Position numbers and translations under genes: made by a program | Part shown: positions 46,345 through 59,809 of the stretch, in pieces | How positions within the stretch are numbered: position 1 is the stretch's first letter | Layout of the letters: each line of letters begins with the position of its first letter | The notes under the pieces: generated by a model | What the model was told of the DNA's origin: nothing | The model's input: only the letters and a program-made list of their open reading frames with translations | Databases searched by the model: none | NCBI GenBank assembly: GCA_029931535.1 | Contig: JAQPZY010001498.1 | Span: 2,616,001-2,680,000, forward strand | DNA length: 64,000 nt | Reading direction: 5' to 3' | DNA from: Margaritifera margaritifera | Taxonomy: Eukaryota > Mollusca > Bivalvia > Unionida > Margaritiferidae

Positions 46345-46800
46345 CAAAAAACACCACATGACCACAGATGCAGGCACATATTGCTGCAAAGACAATTGTT
46401 GTCTAATTTGCAAACATGTCTCCGAGACCAAATCGTTCAGAAGTTCGACGACAAGAATTAGCTACACTATCAATCACAAGTTAGGATGTCGAACCAAAAA
46501 TGTAATCTATCTTCTAACATGCAAGATCTGTGGCACTGAATATGTTGGCGAAACCATTGATTTCAGAAAATAAATGAAGAACCAAAAGAGCCACATTCGC
46601 AACAAAATCAACGCGAAACTCGCCAACCACTACAACTCGACTGGGTATTCAGTCGAGTCACTCGAGATGCTACCGATTGGTTCTAACCTGGGGCGGCCCG
46701 ATATAGAACGCGCACACGTAAGGAACGATACTGGATACTTCAATTGAAAAGTCATGAGGAGTTCGGCCTAAACGAAAAAATCTAACCTTCCTAATGCAGT
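46345..46800 (+). pseudogene. Penelope-like element GIY-YIG endonuclease fragment
   Basis: Reading: CCKDNCCLICKHVSETKSF, YTINHKLGCRTKNVIYLLTC, KICGTEYVGETIDFRK, then TAA (46571-46573), and the same frame goes on KSHIRNKINAKLANHYNSTG and YSVESLEMLPIGSN. CxxC pairs, 'NVIYLLTC' and 'YVGET' mark the Zn-finger plus GIY-YIG nuclease domain at the C-terminus of Penelope-like retroelements. One internal stop, and its own RT is absent: a LINE RT lies directly upstream instead. Confidence 0.75.
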
Positions 46801-46892
46801 CTTATCAATATTACAGCCAGGCATCAGTTTATCAGACACACGCAATTTTTGCGATAATATTTACCGAAGTAAATATTCCGTGACTCTTCACA

Positions 46893-46944
46893 TGTATTAT
46901 TATTGTTGTTATTATTATTATTATTAGTAGTAGTAGTAGTATTT
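46893..46944. repeat. (TTA)n/(GTA)n microsatellite
   Basis: Trinucleotide array changing from TTA to GTA units. Confidence 0.9.
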
Positions 46945-47502
46945 TAGCTAGATAGTGTTGAAAGTCGGCCACACTGACCTCATTTATGATTAGTTTCAAA
47001 ATGTTTTTCAAATATATTAATTTAAGGAGTAGCTTTGTTTTCTTTATTGTAAACATTTCAAAGTTCCTTTGGTTAAAAAAATCTAAATGCGATAGCTTAT
47101 ATCTATTTTGTTCTGATTTCGGCTAGAAACCTACGAAGAACTAAATTTAAGAGCTGAAAATCAACCTTTTACATTCTCTTACTATGTTTGCGAAAACAGT
47201 AATAACTACTAATATAAATCAGGTATTTGTGTTCCATTGTTTTTCTTAGTTCACATGGTTAGTTAACATGGTCCGAATCAGCCTGACATTTGGCCCGAAT
47301 CAGTAATTTTGGTTCAAATCAGCCATGGTCTGAATTAGCCAACATTCAAAATAGAGTATATATGAGTTTGGAGGGCCATGATTGGTTGATAAGAAAACGT
47401 AACATTTAAGTAAAAAGAATCTTTTAAGAGCTCATTAGAGGACACAAGAGCTTCCTTTTTTATCATTTTTTTTTTTATTTTTTTATTTTTTATATTTTTG
47501 CA
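46945..47502. other. no gene seen
   Basis: Includes a few diverged 'ggtccgaatcagcc' copies at 47270-47340 and T-rich sequence at 47455-47495. Confidence 0.4.
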
Positions 47503-48247
47503 CACGGGTGTTTTTAGGCTGTTTTTATTTCTTTCATTAAAAGAGTATATCCTTGTTGGACTGTCTTTCTCATATGTACACAAAAGGATATAATGTAATA
47601 ACTAAATTCTGCACCCGTCAGACACCCCGTAAATAGAATAGTCTACAGATATATAAAATAGCTCATCTCCCAGGGTGTAAAACAACCGAATTCCCTTCCG
47701 CTTTCTTCGCTGAATTCGAACTGCTGAGCATGCGCATTATAGCATTTTGTGAGTTGATGATGATTGTATACTAAAATAGAAACAAGCAGTTCATTTCACT
47801 TTAAATATGTATAATTGATTAAATATTACGAATTTATCAATGAAGATTATAAATAATCTTATAATTAGAACTTTTCAGATATGTCTGACGGTATCCAAGC
47901 GGTCAATCCAATGTTTCCTTTAATATACGTTCCATTTCAAAATTAATGTTGAATTATACCCTTTGTACAATTATTGTACAAAGTTTTTAAGATTGTAAAT
48001 TGTATAGTATCAGATTTTATAATTATAAATAACATAGAAACAACATGATTTTTTAATTAATGTAATCAATAAATAGTTCAAAATAAGGACCATACTCTCT
48101 ATAGTACATTTTTAAATTGATCGATAGTACATTTTTAAATTGCACAATACTTTTGTATTGATATTTTTTTCTTCAGTTTTCTACAAATAAATAAAATTAT
48201 AAAATTTCAGTTCCGTTGGTACGGGTTAGGCAATTTAGGCAATTGTC

Positions 48248-48327
<80 letters not shown>

Positions 48328-48339
48328 TAGATATATATA

Positions 48340-48391
<52 letters not shown>

Positions 48392-49316
48392 TAGATAGAT
48401 ATATATATATATATATATATATGGAAATGCGGTGGTTTTGTTTTGAATCATATATATAAAGCGGGTTCATCCCAATCAAACCAGTTACTGAGAATGTGTT
48501 TCTGACCCACACCAGTAACAATAAAAGTGACCACATACAATAAATTTATCAATCAAGTTCATATATGATCTTTGAATTTAAACCTATTGGATAGATAGTA
48601 TCCTGAAGGTGAATCCAATATGTTTCCAATATGTTAAGTGAAAATGATCAAGTGGAGCTCATTAGGCATTTGAACTCTTTATTTATAAAAATAATTAAAA
48701 AAATAATTTCCAAATGATATTCCAAATTTTAAAATCTGATATTATACTATTTTACAATCTTAACAACTGTACAATAATTGTACAAAGGAGCATAATTGAA
48801 CATTAATTCTGAAATGGAACGTCCTTTTAAAGGAAACATTGGATTCACCATTTGGATACTGTCAGACGTATCTGAAAAGTTCTAATTGTAAGATTATTTA
48901 TCATTTTCATTGGTAAATACATAATATTTAATCAATTATACATATTTAAGGGGAAATAAAACTGTTTGTCTCTATTTCAGTATATATGTTCTACCAATAA
49001 ATAAGAAGAACTTGTATCTACCTACACCGCTTCTGTTGCCGGGTATAGTTTACTTTCAATATGAACGAAACACATCAGCTCACTAGATGCAGTGCTGCCC
49101 ATGCTCAGCAGCTCGCATTCAGCGAACAAAGTGGGAGGGAATCCGATGGTTTTACACCTTTGGAGATGAGCTATTCTATATATGTAGGCTACTCTATTCA
49201 ATTTACGGGGTGTGTGACGCGTACAGTATTCAATTATTACATTATATCTTTTTATGTGAGTTTGAGAAAGACAGTCCAACAAAGGAAGTAATAAAAACAG
49301 CCCCAAAACACCCGGA
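47503..49316. mobile_element. fold-back element, ~525-590-bp arms
   Basis: Left arm 47503-48025 and right arm 48728-49316 are inverted copies. Shared words: 'cgggtgtttt', 'gttggactgtctttctc', 'atagctcatctcc', 'gctgctgagcatg', 'cttataattagaacttttca', 'tgtacaattattgtac'. The ~700-bp centre holds a long AT microsatellite. No transposase is present. The arms have drifted by substitutions and small indels, so the palindrome is old enough to tolerate cloning or sequencing. Confidence 0.85.
48250..48421. repeat. (AT)n microsatellite in the fold-back centre
   Basis: About 170 bp of AT with a few 'acat', 'gata' and 'ttcat' interruptions. Confidence 0.97.
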
Positions 49317-49473
49317 TTCCCAAAATAAAAAACCAGATCTAATAAAGAGGACGCTCTAGCATCCTGTAGAAAAAAAATGCCGCGTGACATGTTCTTTTTT
49401 TTCATACAGAAGTTTGCATTAAGGATTGGGTCTATATATACAGGGGCTCGTATCGTTGCTTAAAACTTACCTA

Positions 49474-49575
<102 letters not shown>

Positions 49576-49797
49576 ATTTCTCCTGCTTCCCATTTAACAA
49601 TCGACACTGATATTTCAAGTTACACGCCGCATATCGTAATAAATTTAGCACTGATCTTTAGCTCAGAGATTTGACTTTATAGACCTACATCAAATTTGAC
49701 TTACTACTCTTCCTTTGAGGAATGCCAGCCCATATTCCAAAGTTACCGATGGACATGACCGTGATGGCGCCCACTTAATATGCAAGTGAAACGCGCT

Positions 49798-49904
49798 GAA
49801 TGGAATACTAGAATACTATACTCTCATTGGTCGACCAAAAATATGGTTATCAGCTGGCACAGTATGTAATTTCGGTCAACCAATAATAGGGCAGTATTCC
49901 ATTC
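49798..49904. repeat. short inverted-repeat element
   Basis: 'gaatggaatact...attggtcgacc' (49798 onwards) is inverted at 49874-49904 (ggtcaaccaataat...agtattccattc). A MITE-like pair with ~45 bp between the arms. Confidence 0.6.
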
Positions 49905-50085
49905 TAACAAAAAATGTAATGTTAAAAAAAAGCGAAACTAACCTTACTATTCAGCACGACTTTTGTAATGCCCAATACCGAGTCATGTACTATCCATTAC
50001 CCCACATTCCTTATCCAACAGCCCACATTTAATACCCAACACACCGTTCGGAGTGACCAACACCCAGTCATATACTAACCAACAG

Positions 50086-50240
50086 GTACGAGTGCTCACA
50101 CATAGACAAACATACTTATACACTATCATACATGGAGAGAAGGAGACAAAAAGATAGGAGTGCTCACACAAAGACAATCATAATCATACATGGAGTGAGA
50201 AGAGAGAAAAGAGTAGGAGTACTTATACACAAACACAAAC
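50086..50240. repeat. ~75-bp direct duplication
   Basis: 'gagtgctcacacatagacaa...atcatacatggag' occurs twice (about 50090 and 50158), with a shorter third start at about 50215. Confidence 0.7.
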
Positions 50241-50850
50241 ATGAACATTCAACAGTATAGAGAGAAGAATAAACACACACTTAAGGACATGCATCAGCTT
50301 ACTATTACAATGCAAGAAGTGTCTTAAAACATATCCGACATTGACATTATTGCTGTATAGAGCCAAGCTGGGTTTAGAATTTTCAATACTATTTTTCGTT
50401 TTTACGACCCTAGATTTAATTTTCTCACTAAACGGCTACCTATTTTCGTTTGAAAAACACTGGCAGCAAGTTTTGTTGTAAAAAATCCAATGTCGAGTGA
50501 GGCAGATTTGGTTTTTCGGTTTGTTACAAATTTTAGTTTTACCACCCTAGATTTAGTACACTGACCTTACCCAATGTCAGTTCACTTTGTTACAAATGTT
50601 GTTTATCGTACGCTGAGTGAAAAAATACATATGAGCTGTTGCGGCGAGAGTTAAATTTTCCACATTGTCAAACTATGTCAGAATTTGGCGTGAAGCTAAG
50701 GTTTACTGTAAGATTGTGACATTTTTAGTCTAAGTTTGAAAACGGCAAAAGCTAAAATAAATTTAAGTTGCGTATCGTACATGGAGTGTCTGTGCTTGTT
50801 AAGAAAATAATTTGTTTGTCCTTAAAAATGCGGAGTGATCCCCTACTTCC

Positions 50851-50936
50851 CTATTCCAATATAACTTCCCTATCATCCCCTTATAGACAAAACTTTTTGT
50901 CTATAAGGGGATGATAGGGATGTTATAGGGGAATAG
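50851..50936. repeat. 42-bp-arm hairpin
   Basis: Arms 50851-50892 and 50895-50936 match at 39 of 42 positions with a 2-nt loop (core cctatcatccccttatagac). It ends four bases before the 60-bp satellite begins. Confidence 0.95.
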
Positions 50937-50939
50937 TCA

Positions 50940-52900
50940 TCCTTCTGTAAGACAGGATTAGATAGAAGGCTGTTCGAGTCCATTTTATGGATTTTATCAG
51001 CCTTGTGAATGTCACTGTTCTGTAGAAGGCTGTTTGAATCTATTTTTTATAGGTTTTATCAGCTTTGTATAAGTTATGATTGCATATAAGGCTGTTCAAG
51101 TCCAATTTGTGGGTTTGATCAGCCTTGTGTAAGTCACTATTCTGTTGAAAGCTGTTCGGATCCCTTTTGTGGGCTTTATATTAGCCTTCTGTAAGACAGA
51201 ATTAGATAGAAGGCCGTTCGAGTGTAATTTATGGGTTTTATCTGTGGAAGGTGGTTCAAGTCCATTGTATAGGTTTTATCAGCCTTGTGAATGTCACTTT
51301 TCTGTAGAAGGCTGTTCGATTCCACTTTAAGATATGATTAGATAGAAGGCTATTCGAGTATAATTTATGGGTTTTATCTGTAGAAGACTCTGCAAGTCGA
51401 TTTTCTGGGTTTTATCAGCCTTGTGAACGCCACTATCCTATAGAAGGCTGTTTGAGTCCATTTTGTAGGTTTTATCAGTCTTGCCGAAGTCATGATTACA
51501 CAGAAGGCTCTTTGAGTTGAATGTATGGGTTTTATCCGACTTGCTAAAGTCATGATTACACAGAAGGCTCTTTGAGTTGAATGTATGGGTTTTATCCGAC
51601 TTGCTAAAGTCATGATTACACAGAAGGCTCTTTGAGTTGAATGTATGGGTTTTATCAGTCTTGCGGAAGTCATGATTACACAGAAGGCTCTTTGAGTTGA
51701 ATGTATGGGTTTTATCCGACTTGCTAAAGTCATGATTACACAGAAGGCTCTTTGAGTCGAATGTATGGGCTTTATCAGACTTGTGAAAATCACTAATCTA
51801 TTTATAGGTTTTATCAGCCTAGTGAAAGTCACTTTTCTGTAGAAAGCTGTTCGAAATATATCTTACTAGTTTTGTCAGCTTTATCTGAGTAATAATTGCG
51901 TACAAGACTGTTGGAAACCATTTTATAGGTTTTATCAGCCTCGTGTAAGTCATGATTACCTAGAAGGCTGTTCGAGACCATTTTACAGGTTTATGTAAAA
52001 GTCACTGTTATGTAGAAGGCTGCTTGAGTCCATTTTATGTTTTACGTGTCTTGTGTAAGTCAATATTCTTTGGAACGCTGTTCAAGACCATTTCATGGGT
52101 TTTATCATTGTTGAGTAAATCATTGTTCTGTTGAAGGCTATTCGAGTCCATTTTCTGGGTTTTTATCAGCCTTGTGTAAGTCAACATTCTGTCAAAGGCT
52201 GTTCGGGTCCATTTTAAGGTTTGTATCAGCCTTCTGTAAGTCATCATTAGGTAGAGATCTATTTGTGTCTATTTTGAGGGTTTTATGAGCGTTGTGTAAG
52301 TGTTCATTATATAAAATGCTGTTTGAGTCAATTGTAAGTGTCTCATGAGCATTGTAGAAGGCTTTTGAGTCCAATTTACAGGTATTATCAGACTTGTGTA
52401 AGACATTAGTTGTAGTTTGTACGAGTCCATTATATGTTTTTGCCTTGTGTGTGTCTTTAGTTTGTGTAAGGCTAGTACAGTCCATATTATAGTTTTATCA
52501 GCATTATGTAAGTCTTTTCTCTGCAGAGGGCTATCAAAGTTCATAGAATTTTTTTTATCAGCCTTGTGCAAGTCATTATTCTGTAGAAGACTGTTCGAAT
52601 CCATTTTATGAGTTTTGCCAGCCTTCTGTTGGTCACAATTTTCTAGATGGCTGTTTGAGTCTAGTTCATGGGTTTTAGCAGCCTTATGTAAGTCCTTGTT
52701 CTGTCAAAGGTTGTTTGATTCCATATTAAGAGTTTCTATTAAGCTTGTATAAGTCATTATTTTTTTTCAACGTTTTGGGGTCCATTTTACGGGTTTTATC
52801 AGCCATGTGTAAGTCATTATTCTTTGATAATATTCTCTTTTATTCTCTTATTCTGTTAGAGTATATGTTAAGGGTTCTATAAATCAGCCCTCTGTAAGTC
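50940..52900. repeat. ~60-bp satellite, ~32 copies
   Basis: The unit is tagaaggctgttcgagtcca, then a 'ttttatgggttttatcagcc' block, then 'ttgtgtaagtca.gatt'. Five central units (51491-51790) are exactly 60 bp and almost identical, and leave a minus-strand frame of 152 codons (51832-51374) with a 20-residue period (IKPIHSTQRAFCVIM...). Outer units are more diverged and vary by a few bases. No start context or splice support, so coding is unlikely. Confidence 0.95.
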
Positions 52901-54043
<1,143 letters not shown>

Positions 54044-54389
54044 GTAAGCAGTTCTATTGTTTATTCCATTGTGTATACCTCGGCAACTGCAATGTTTCAT
54101 TTCTTTAGCTATGGATTTATGTTAATTACCATAGCAGATGATGAAATGTTCTCTTGTCAGAATTGATACAACTAAATAAGTTCCTCAGGTAGTATTTTCC
54201 TTGAACTCAAAAAGTCCTGATGAGTCCTTAAGTAGTGTGATAAGGGGGCTTTTAGACCGGGGTTACCGATCTTGACCCTTTTTTCACTCGCGAGTGTAGC
54301 GCCAATGTATTCCGTACAGGTCTGAAATTTCGCTTGCGGTGAGCCTCGCGCGAGAAAACCCCTCTCGGCGCCTCTCTCGGAAGCTACAC

Positions 54390-54700
54390 TTTTCAACCGT
54401 TTACTTGATTTTTACTACTTGTAAATCACATCCCTGTTTCGGTTCTGTCTCCGAGCTAGAGCTCCAGTTTTCAATCTGCGCGCGGAGTCGTGGGAAGTTT
54501 TCCATTTCGGTCAACACCGTCTCGAACTCCGCTGTGGTAATGGTTTCATCTTCGATGTCCAGCGAGTACAGCTTAGTAATTGTATTGAGACTGCTTTGCG
54601 CTGCAGCGAGAATTTCTGAATGTACTCGTTGTTGTAATCGTCACGAAATTATTTTGCCGGCGCCACCGGACACACCGGTTGCTATCGATATACATATTTT
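54390..54700 (-). pseudogene. gene A, copy 3 (GC-rich)
   Basis: The minus strand reads ATGVSGGAGKIIS, a stop, then VHSEILAAAQSSLNTITKLY, IEDETITTAEFETVLTEMEN and FPRLRAQIENWSSSS, stopping further on. This repeats the gene A plan: Gly-rich hydrophobic segment, then the helical domain (h.eilA.A...LNTI...; tI...EF..vL.E.e....Lr.QI). It is markedly GC-richer than copies 1 and 2 and the domain is unbroken, suggesting a younger or differently derived copy. Sequence down to about 54180 shares the GC-rich character but I cannot read it. Confidence 0.45.
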
Positions 54701-54824
54701 AATATCACAATCAACATGAAATTTGTATTAACCCACCAAGATCTGACATTTTCATAATTACTGATTGAAGATGCTTAGAGAATTAAATAAAGTGTGACGA
54801 ATTAACCAGAAAAATCCACTAAAT

Positions 54825-54925
54825 AGCCAAATCTACACTCTAATAAAAATCCACCACTGGATATGATCATAGGTTTCGAATCTGCACCCTTTTCGTTGTA
54901 AGTCAAGTACACTAACCACTGAGCC
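54825..54925 (-). mobile_element. tRNA-derived SINE head
   Basis: The minus strand shows A box GATGGCTCAGTGGTTAGTG, a loop with TTACAACG (tRNA-Val-like) and B box GCAGATTCGAAACC. Extra bases and mispairing in the stems argue against a working tRNA. The tail runs leftwards without a clear end. Confidence 0.55.
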
Positions 54926-56210
54926 ATCACAGCTTCACAAAATAGTTTTCTAAAAAAAGTTAAGATATAAAATACAATGTTTTCAGATTCAGTTTTTACT
55001 TCACACATACACTGTTCATTAACTTTAAAAATCAGTCAATTGTTCCGGAGCAGATTTTGTTAAGACGATGACCTTTCTGGACGCATTCATTTACAAGCAT
55101 AAATAAATACCAGCAATAACTTTCTGTGAAAACATAAAATATAATGACACAAAAATCATAGCTATTATTTAATAAAATAAATCATGGCTTAATGAAAACA
55201 TTGACCAGATGACAAAATCTTGCTGCGTCAAAATCTTGTATGAGAAAAGCTCTATAGTTCTCATAGACAAGTGTGACGACTTTGTGTTGGCATAATAGGC
55301 TTATATATGAAACGTCTGTGTCCAGTAGAATCTTAAGTATATGTTGTCTTAATGTTGGAACGTGTATCCAACAATAACTCTACGTGCATTCTTTCTGTAT
55401 GTACATAAAAAAGTAATGTGTGATCTCTACAGTACTTCTTATCAGTGTGTTATCAAGCATTGGCCTCAGTTATACTTGTTGCTGTGAACCAGATGAGGTA
55501 ACCAATGCATGAAGTCAGCAGATATGAAACCTACTCTTAAAAATCTTGATGAATAAGCCTTTATATATTAAGTAAATATCAGTCATGAAATATGAACTTG
55601 AATGTTTGTTAATAGACAGTTTCAATATTTCATTACCATTTTGGAAGGATATATAAGTTTATACAAGGCCAAGTCATTTTGATGAAAAAAAAGATATTTT
55701 GTGCCACCTACACATTACCTATACTGAGACAGTCGATTTAAATTGAGACTCAGCTCTGTCTCATACATGATGCTTTCAGTTGGGCCTAATGTGCATGGCA
55801 CCATACTTTCATCAGACCTGAGTGTCAGCTTTTTCTTCTAAGTATCTGAGACTGAACTTGTGCTTTTGTTTGAAAAAATAAGTCAGGTCAGAGGAAAAGA
55901 GACCAACAGACAAACTGACAGAAAGTATACAAAATATTAAAAGACAAATGTAAGCTGAGTACTCAATATAGATAACTGCAGACTAGAATGAAAACAAAGA
56001 ATGATTTAAACTGGTTTAAAATTTGTTCAAATTTGGAAAGAGAAACAATTAACTAATAAATAAACTTGGAATATCCGTACTTCGTATAACATTCAACTAA
56101 CAAACGTATCATAAACAGTACACTGTACGACCACCCTCTGTTTAATAGTCCTCTATGACGACACCAGTTGGGCATGGTTTACTCTGGAGATTACTGACCA
56201 ATAGATCTCA
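54926..56210. other. no feature seen
   Basis: AT-rich with no exon or repeat recognised. Confidence 0.5.
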
Positions 56211-56412
56211 ATAACCTTGACCTTCGGTCAAGAATTTACTCAATAAAAAGTTCTAAATCCAATTTTTATTCTTTCGGCCACAATGACTTTGACCTTTGAC
56301 CTTCTGATCACAAGATAAATAGGCCTCTTCCTTACGTTAAGTGCAAGCCCTTCACAAACCTTAGGTATATGGTCTAGAATTAAAGTTATTATGCAAAAAT
56401 AAGTGAAATAAG
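56211..56412 (+). repeat. bivalve-type 'tgacctttgacc' dispersed repeat
   Basis: Wording 'cacaatgactttgacctttgac', 'agataaataggcctctt', 'caaacctt' and 'ggtctagaattaaagttatt' matches a non-coding repeat I know from bivalve genomes (tgaccttgacctttgacc...aataggggtc...). Diverged single unit. Confidence 0.5.
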
Positions 56413-56752
56413 TTGTATTCACCAGTTTATTTTTTACCCTGTTTTATGAGTCTGTGCTACAACCACTTTTGTTGGAATTTCATTGTTTATAAGAAACTGA
56501 AGCTTCACAATTTCTGCAACTCTGATATTTTGCTATCTATTCGCTCTGAGCGCTGGTTTGATAACATTTAAACACATAGACTTGAACACGGCAACAGATA
56601 GCGACGAGAAAAAAGATGTTGAAAAAATTATTGACATAAAATGAATACTGGTTGCATTGTTCTGGACGCATGTGTGCCTTTAACAACACTATGTACAATA
56701 GTTGAATACCGCTCATTGTTTGCTCAGTGATCATATTAGAGATCTTAACTCT

Positions 56753-57060
56753 TTAATGGTTATTTTCTATTCCATCTTCAGACGGCATTTTAGCATGTTT
56801 AGATATGTTTTCACTGACGCTGATGTAACGAGTATTGGTTTCTCTGTTCATCAGGATCAGACAATCAAACGAGGCAATACGAATGATATGATCAATATGA
56901 AGGTCATCTTCATTAACACCTTCATTGAATGTAACATCTTCATTGTCTTGATTCAATCACTTAAGTATGTAATAGCTAGATCATATGTTGTTTTCACTGA
57001 TATAACCGTGCTTTCATTCACATTCATTTTGTTTTTAACATTATCTAATTCTTAGCTAAT
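56753..57060 (-). pseudogene. unassigned ORF of the virus-like set, copy 2
   Basis: The minus frame reads MNQDNEDVTFNEGVNEDDLH then ETNTRYISVSENISKHAKMP. It lies downstream of gene B copy 2 on the same strand. 57790-57540 is also open (IGELVLGGSSEPLNTETKTD, SNNILDLNNNCIANLSDPEK). Neither family is recognised; grouped here by strand and position only. Confidence 0.25.
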
Positions 57061-57829
57061 TCTGTTAAATTATTTTCTCTGCAACGCTGACAATGTATTA
57101 TAGTGTTAGCTCTGATCTTCTTGTAAAAGCCAGTAATTTGTGCATTGATGGCATTCATTAGATTTTAATATCTAGGTTGTTCTATTCGATTTCGTTATTC
57201 GAATCTCCTTTTTACTTTTCAAGTTGAGATTGTAAAGTGCCATAGTTTTCCAAGTATTTTTTTTTATTTCTCCACGTCACTCTCCAAGGCATATCACTGT
57301 TTACCGATTGTGCGATAGGTTGTATATATTGTCGAACGTTAGAAAAATCGTCTGCTCTTTCTCTTACTGATTGTATGACTTAAATAATAGTAGATAAAAT
57401 ATTGAATCTCTGTTTGAACAGTCTTGATCTTCTAAATATTGTTTCTGTTCTCGTCAATCTCTTTTTGAAACTCTGGTAGTTCGCTAGTTCTTTCATTGCC
57501 ATTCTGTTTAATAGCTGTTATCTTTTTCTTCACCTTGTTCTCTCTCCACATCTTTATATTTTTCAAATTGTTCTCACTAAACGTATTTATGTATGTAATT
57601 ATTAACTCTTCTTATCTTATTATAAACCTTTTATTTGCTGTATCACTAAATTTTTCAGGATCACTTAAATTGGCGATACAGTTATTGTTTAGGTCTAAGA
57701 TGTTGTTACTTGTTTGATCTAGTGTTGTATCCTTTTCATCTGTTTTTGTCTCGGTGTTTAAAGGTTCGCTAGAACCTCCAAGAACTAGCTCGCCAATCTT
57801 AATATTTACTTAACATGGACAACAAACGT

Positions 57830-58330
57830 TGCAGACATGCCGTGAAACTCTTCCATCTTTATCTCTGATGCTAATACTAAATCTATTAATTGTATCCCAT
57901 TATAACTGTTTGTGATGGCCATTAACATTGTATGAAACAATAAGCATCATCGTAAGCATAAATAAAGTTACGTTTCTTCCTGCAGAAAAGGAAACGTTCA
58001 CAGTACAAAGTCAATGTGAGAAAAAAAATTAACTGGCAAAAACTCAAGTAGACACGGTTATCGAGGAAAATGTATCGAATGTTTTGCTTAAAAAATCCAC
58101 AGACTTTATCTACTTCAGTAGATGGTTGTATAGTTCTCTGGCTATTGAATTATTGCAAGTTAGCATTGTAGTTGGTTTTCTATACTGTGTAATTGTTACT
58201 CGGAGTTATTGTAATTTTTGAGTTGTGCTTCAAACATTTAACAGAAATACTTTCTTCATTGTTACTATTTTTAGTAATTCACTCCTTTATATTATTCATT
58301 AAATATCGACAATGTTATAACGATTTCGAC
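57830..58330 (-). pseudogene. gene B, copy 2
   Basis: Minus-strand pieces NEESISVKCLKHNSKITITP, NSQRTIQPSTEVDKVCGFF and TINRFSISIRDKDGRV line up in order with gene B copy 1 (ESTDNKYLKHNAKVLATP; NSQRFIQTSTELDS; TMNRLNISITDEDGKV). DNA similarity is also direct, for example 'ttcagtagatg.ctgtata'. Several stops and frame changes; inactive. Confidence 0.45.
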
Positions 58331-58636
58331 GTAAAATAGTCTTTTTTATTTATGTTATTTTATGTAGCAAAAGAGATTATTTGTGAGTTCACTGGAATGT
58401 TGGAATATCCTACAACAAAACAAAAAAATTTATTCTTTTTAATAAAACTGATAGTTTGCCATTTCTGTTTCAACTGGATTGGTAATTCTTTTTTCTTTTT
58501 TTTTTCTTTTTTTTCATGGAGGCCATTGATAGTAATATAGCTGTTTTTATTTGAGTCATTCATGTTTCTCTTCTCAACTTTTTTTTCTGAAAGTTTTACC
58601 AAGATTTTTTTCTGTATTCATTGTTTTCCTTATTTA

Positions 58637-59176
<540 letters not shown>

Positions 59177-59177
59177 T

Positions 59178-59370
59178 ATTTATTTTGTAACAGTTTTGTC
59201 AGTTATAAGTCCACTCGCAATCAGGTAGTCTGTTGTGAATTGTCTGATTGAAACTGGAATTATCAGGTTGAAAATATCTTCAATATCTATTGTTGATGGT
59301 GGATCAGATGTAAACCTCAATATCTGTTTCGAAAGCATGCTGTAGACAACAGTAAGAGCGGAGTTTAATG
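59178..59370 (-). pseudogene. gene C, copy a (virus-like set)
   Basis: The minus strand reads TLNSALTVVYSMLSKQILRF, PPSTIDIEDIFNLIIPVSIR and QFTTDYLIASGLITDKTVTK, then a stop. Just upstream of gene A. Unrecognised; mostly helical with an N-terminal hydrophobic part. A related segment lies at 59540-59690. Confidence 0.35.
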
Positions 59371-59539
59371 TCGCGTACTAAATTCTGTTGATAATGTTGT
59401 TTGTTTCCCTAGAAATGTTGTTATTTATGTGGCGAAAAAGGTAGCCATCGGGATTTGTCCCAGAGGGACAAGACTTGTTACGGAGTAACAACGGCGCATA
59501 GACTTAAGGTCTGAAGGCAATTTATATTCGATTTTACTC

Positions 59540-59690
59540 TTGATTTTTGTCGGGTAAAAATACACTTGCTATCAGGTAGTTAGTTGTGAATTGGCTGAAC
59601 GTAAATGGAACTATCTTTGCAATTTCTTCCATATATATGTTTGATGCTGGAACTATTTGGCATATTAAACAGCTTCTTCAAAAGTAAGAT
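59540..59690 (-). pseudogene. gene C, copy b
   Basis: VPASNIYMEEIAKIVPFTFS and QFTTNYLIASVFLPDKNQE align with the end of copy a (IEDIFNLIIPVSIRQFTTDYLIASG). A tandem duplicate about 340 bp away, with stops on both sides. Confidence 0.35.
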
Positions 59691-59809
59691 GTGTGAAACT
59701 GTGAGAAAATATTAAAGTGCTGAATGTTAAATAGGGTTAATAATGTTTTTTGTTTTAGTTAACATGTTATTATTTCCTACCAGGAAAAGTCAGTAGACTT
59801 AAAGTTCGT

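Noticed and set aside
48216..48536. Long Tyr/Ile-repeat open frames (also at 49426-49674, 53774-54166, 58562-58804)
   Set aside because: Translations of AT or CT dinucleotide repeats.
54339..54719. 126-codon plus-strand frame
   Set aside because: Shadow of gene A copy 3; the minus-strand reading has the family pattern.
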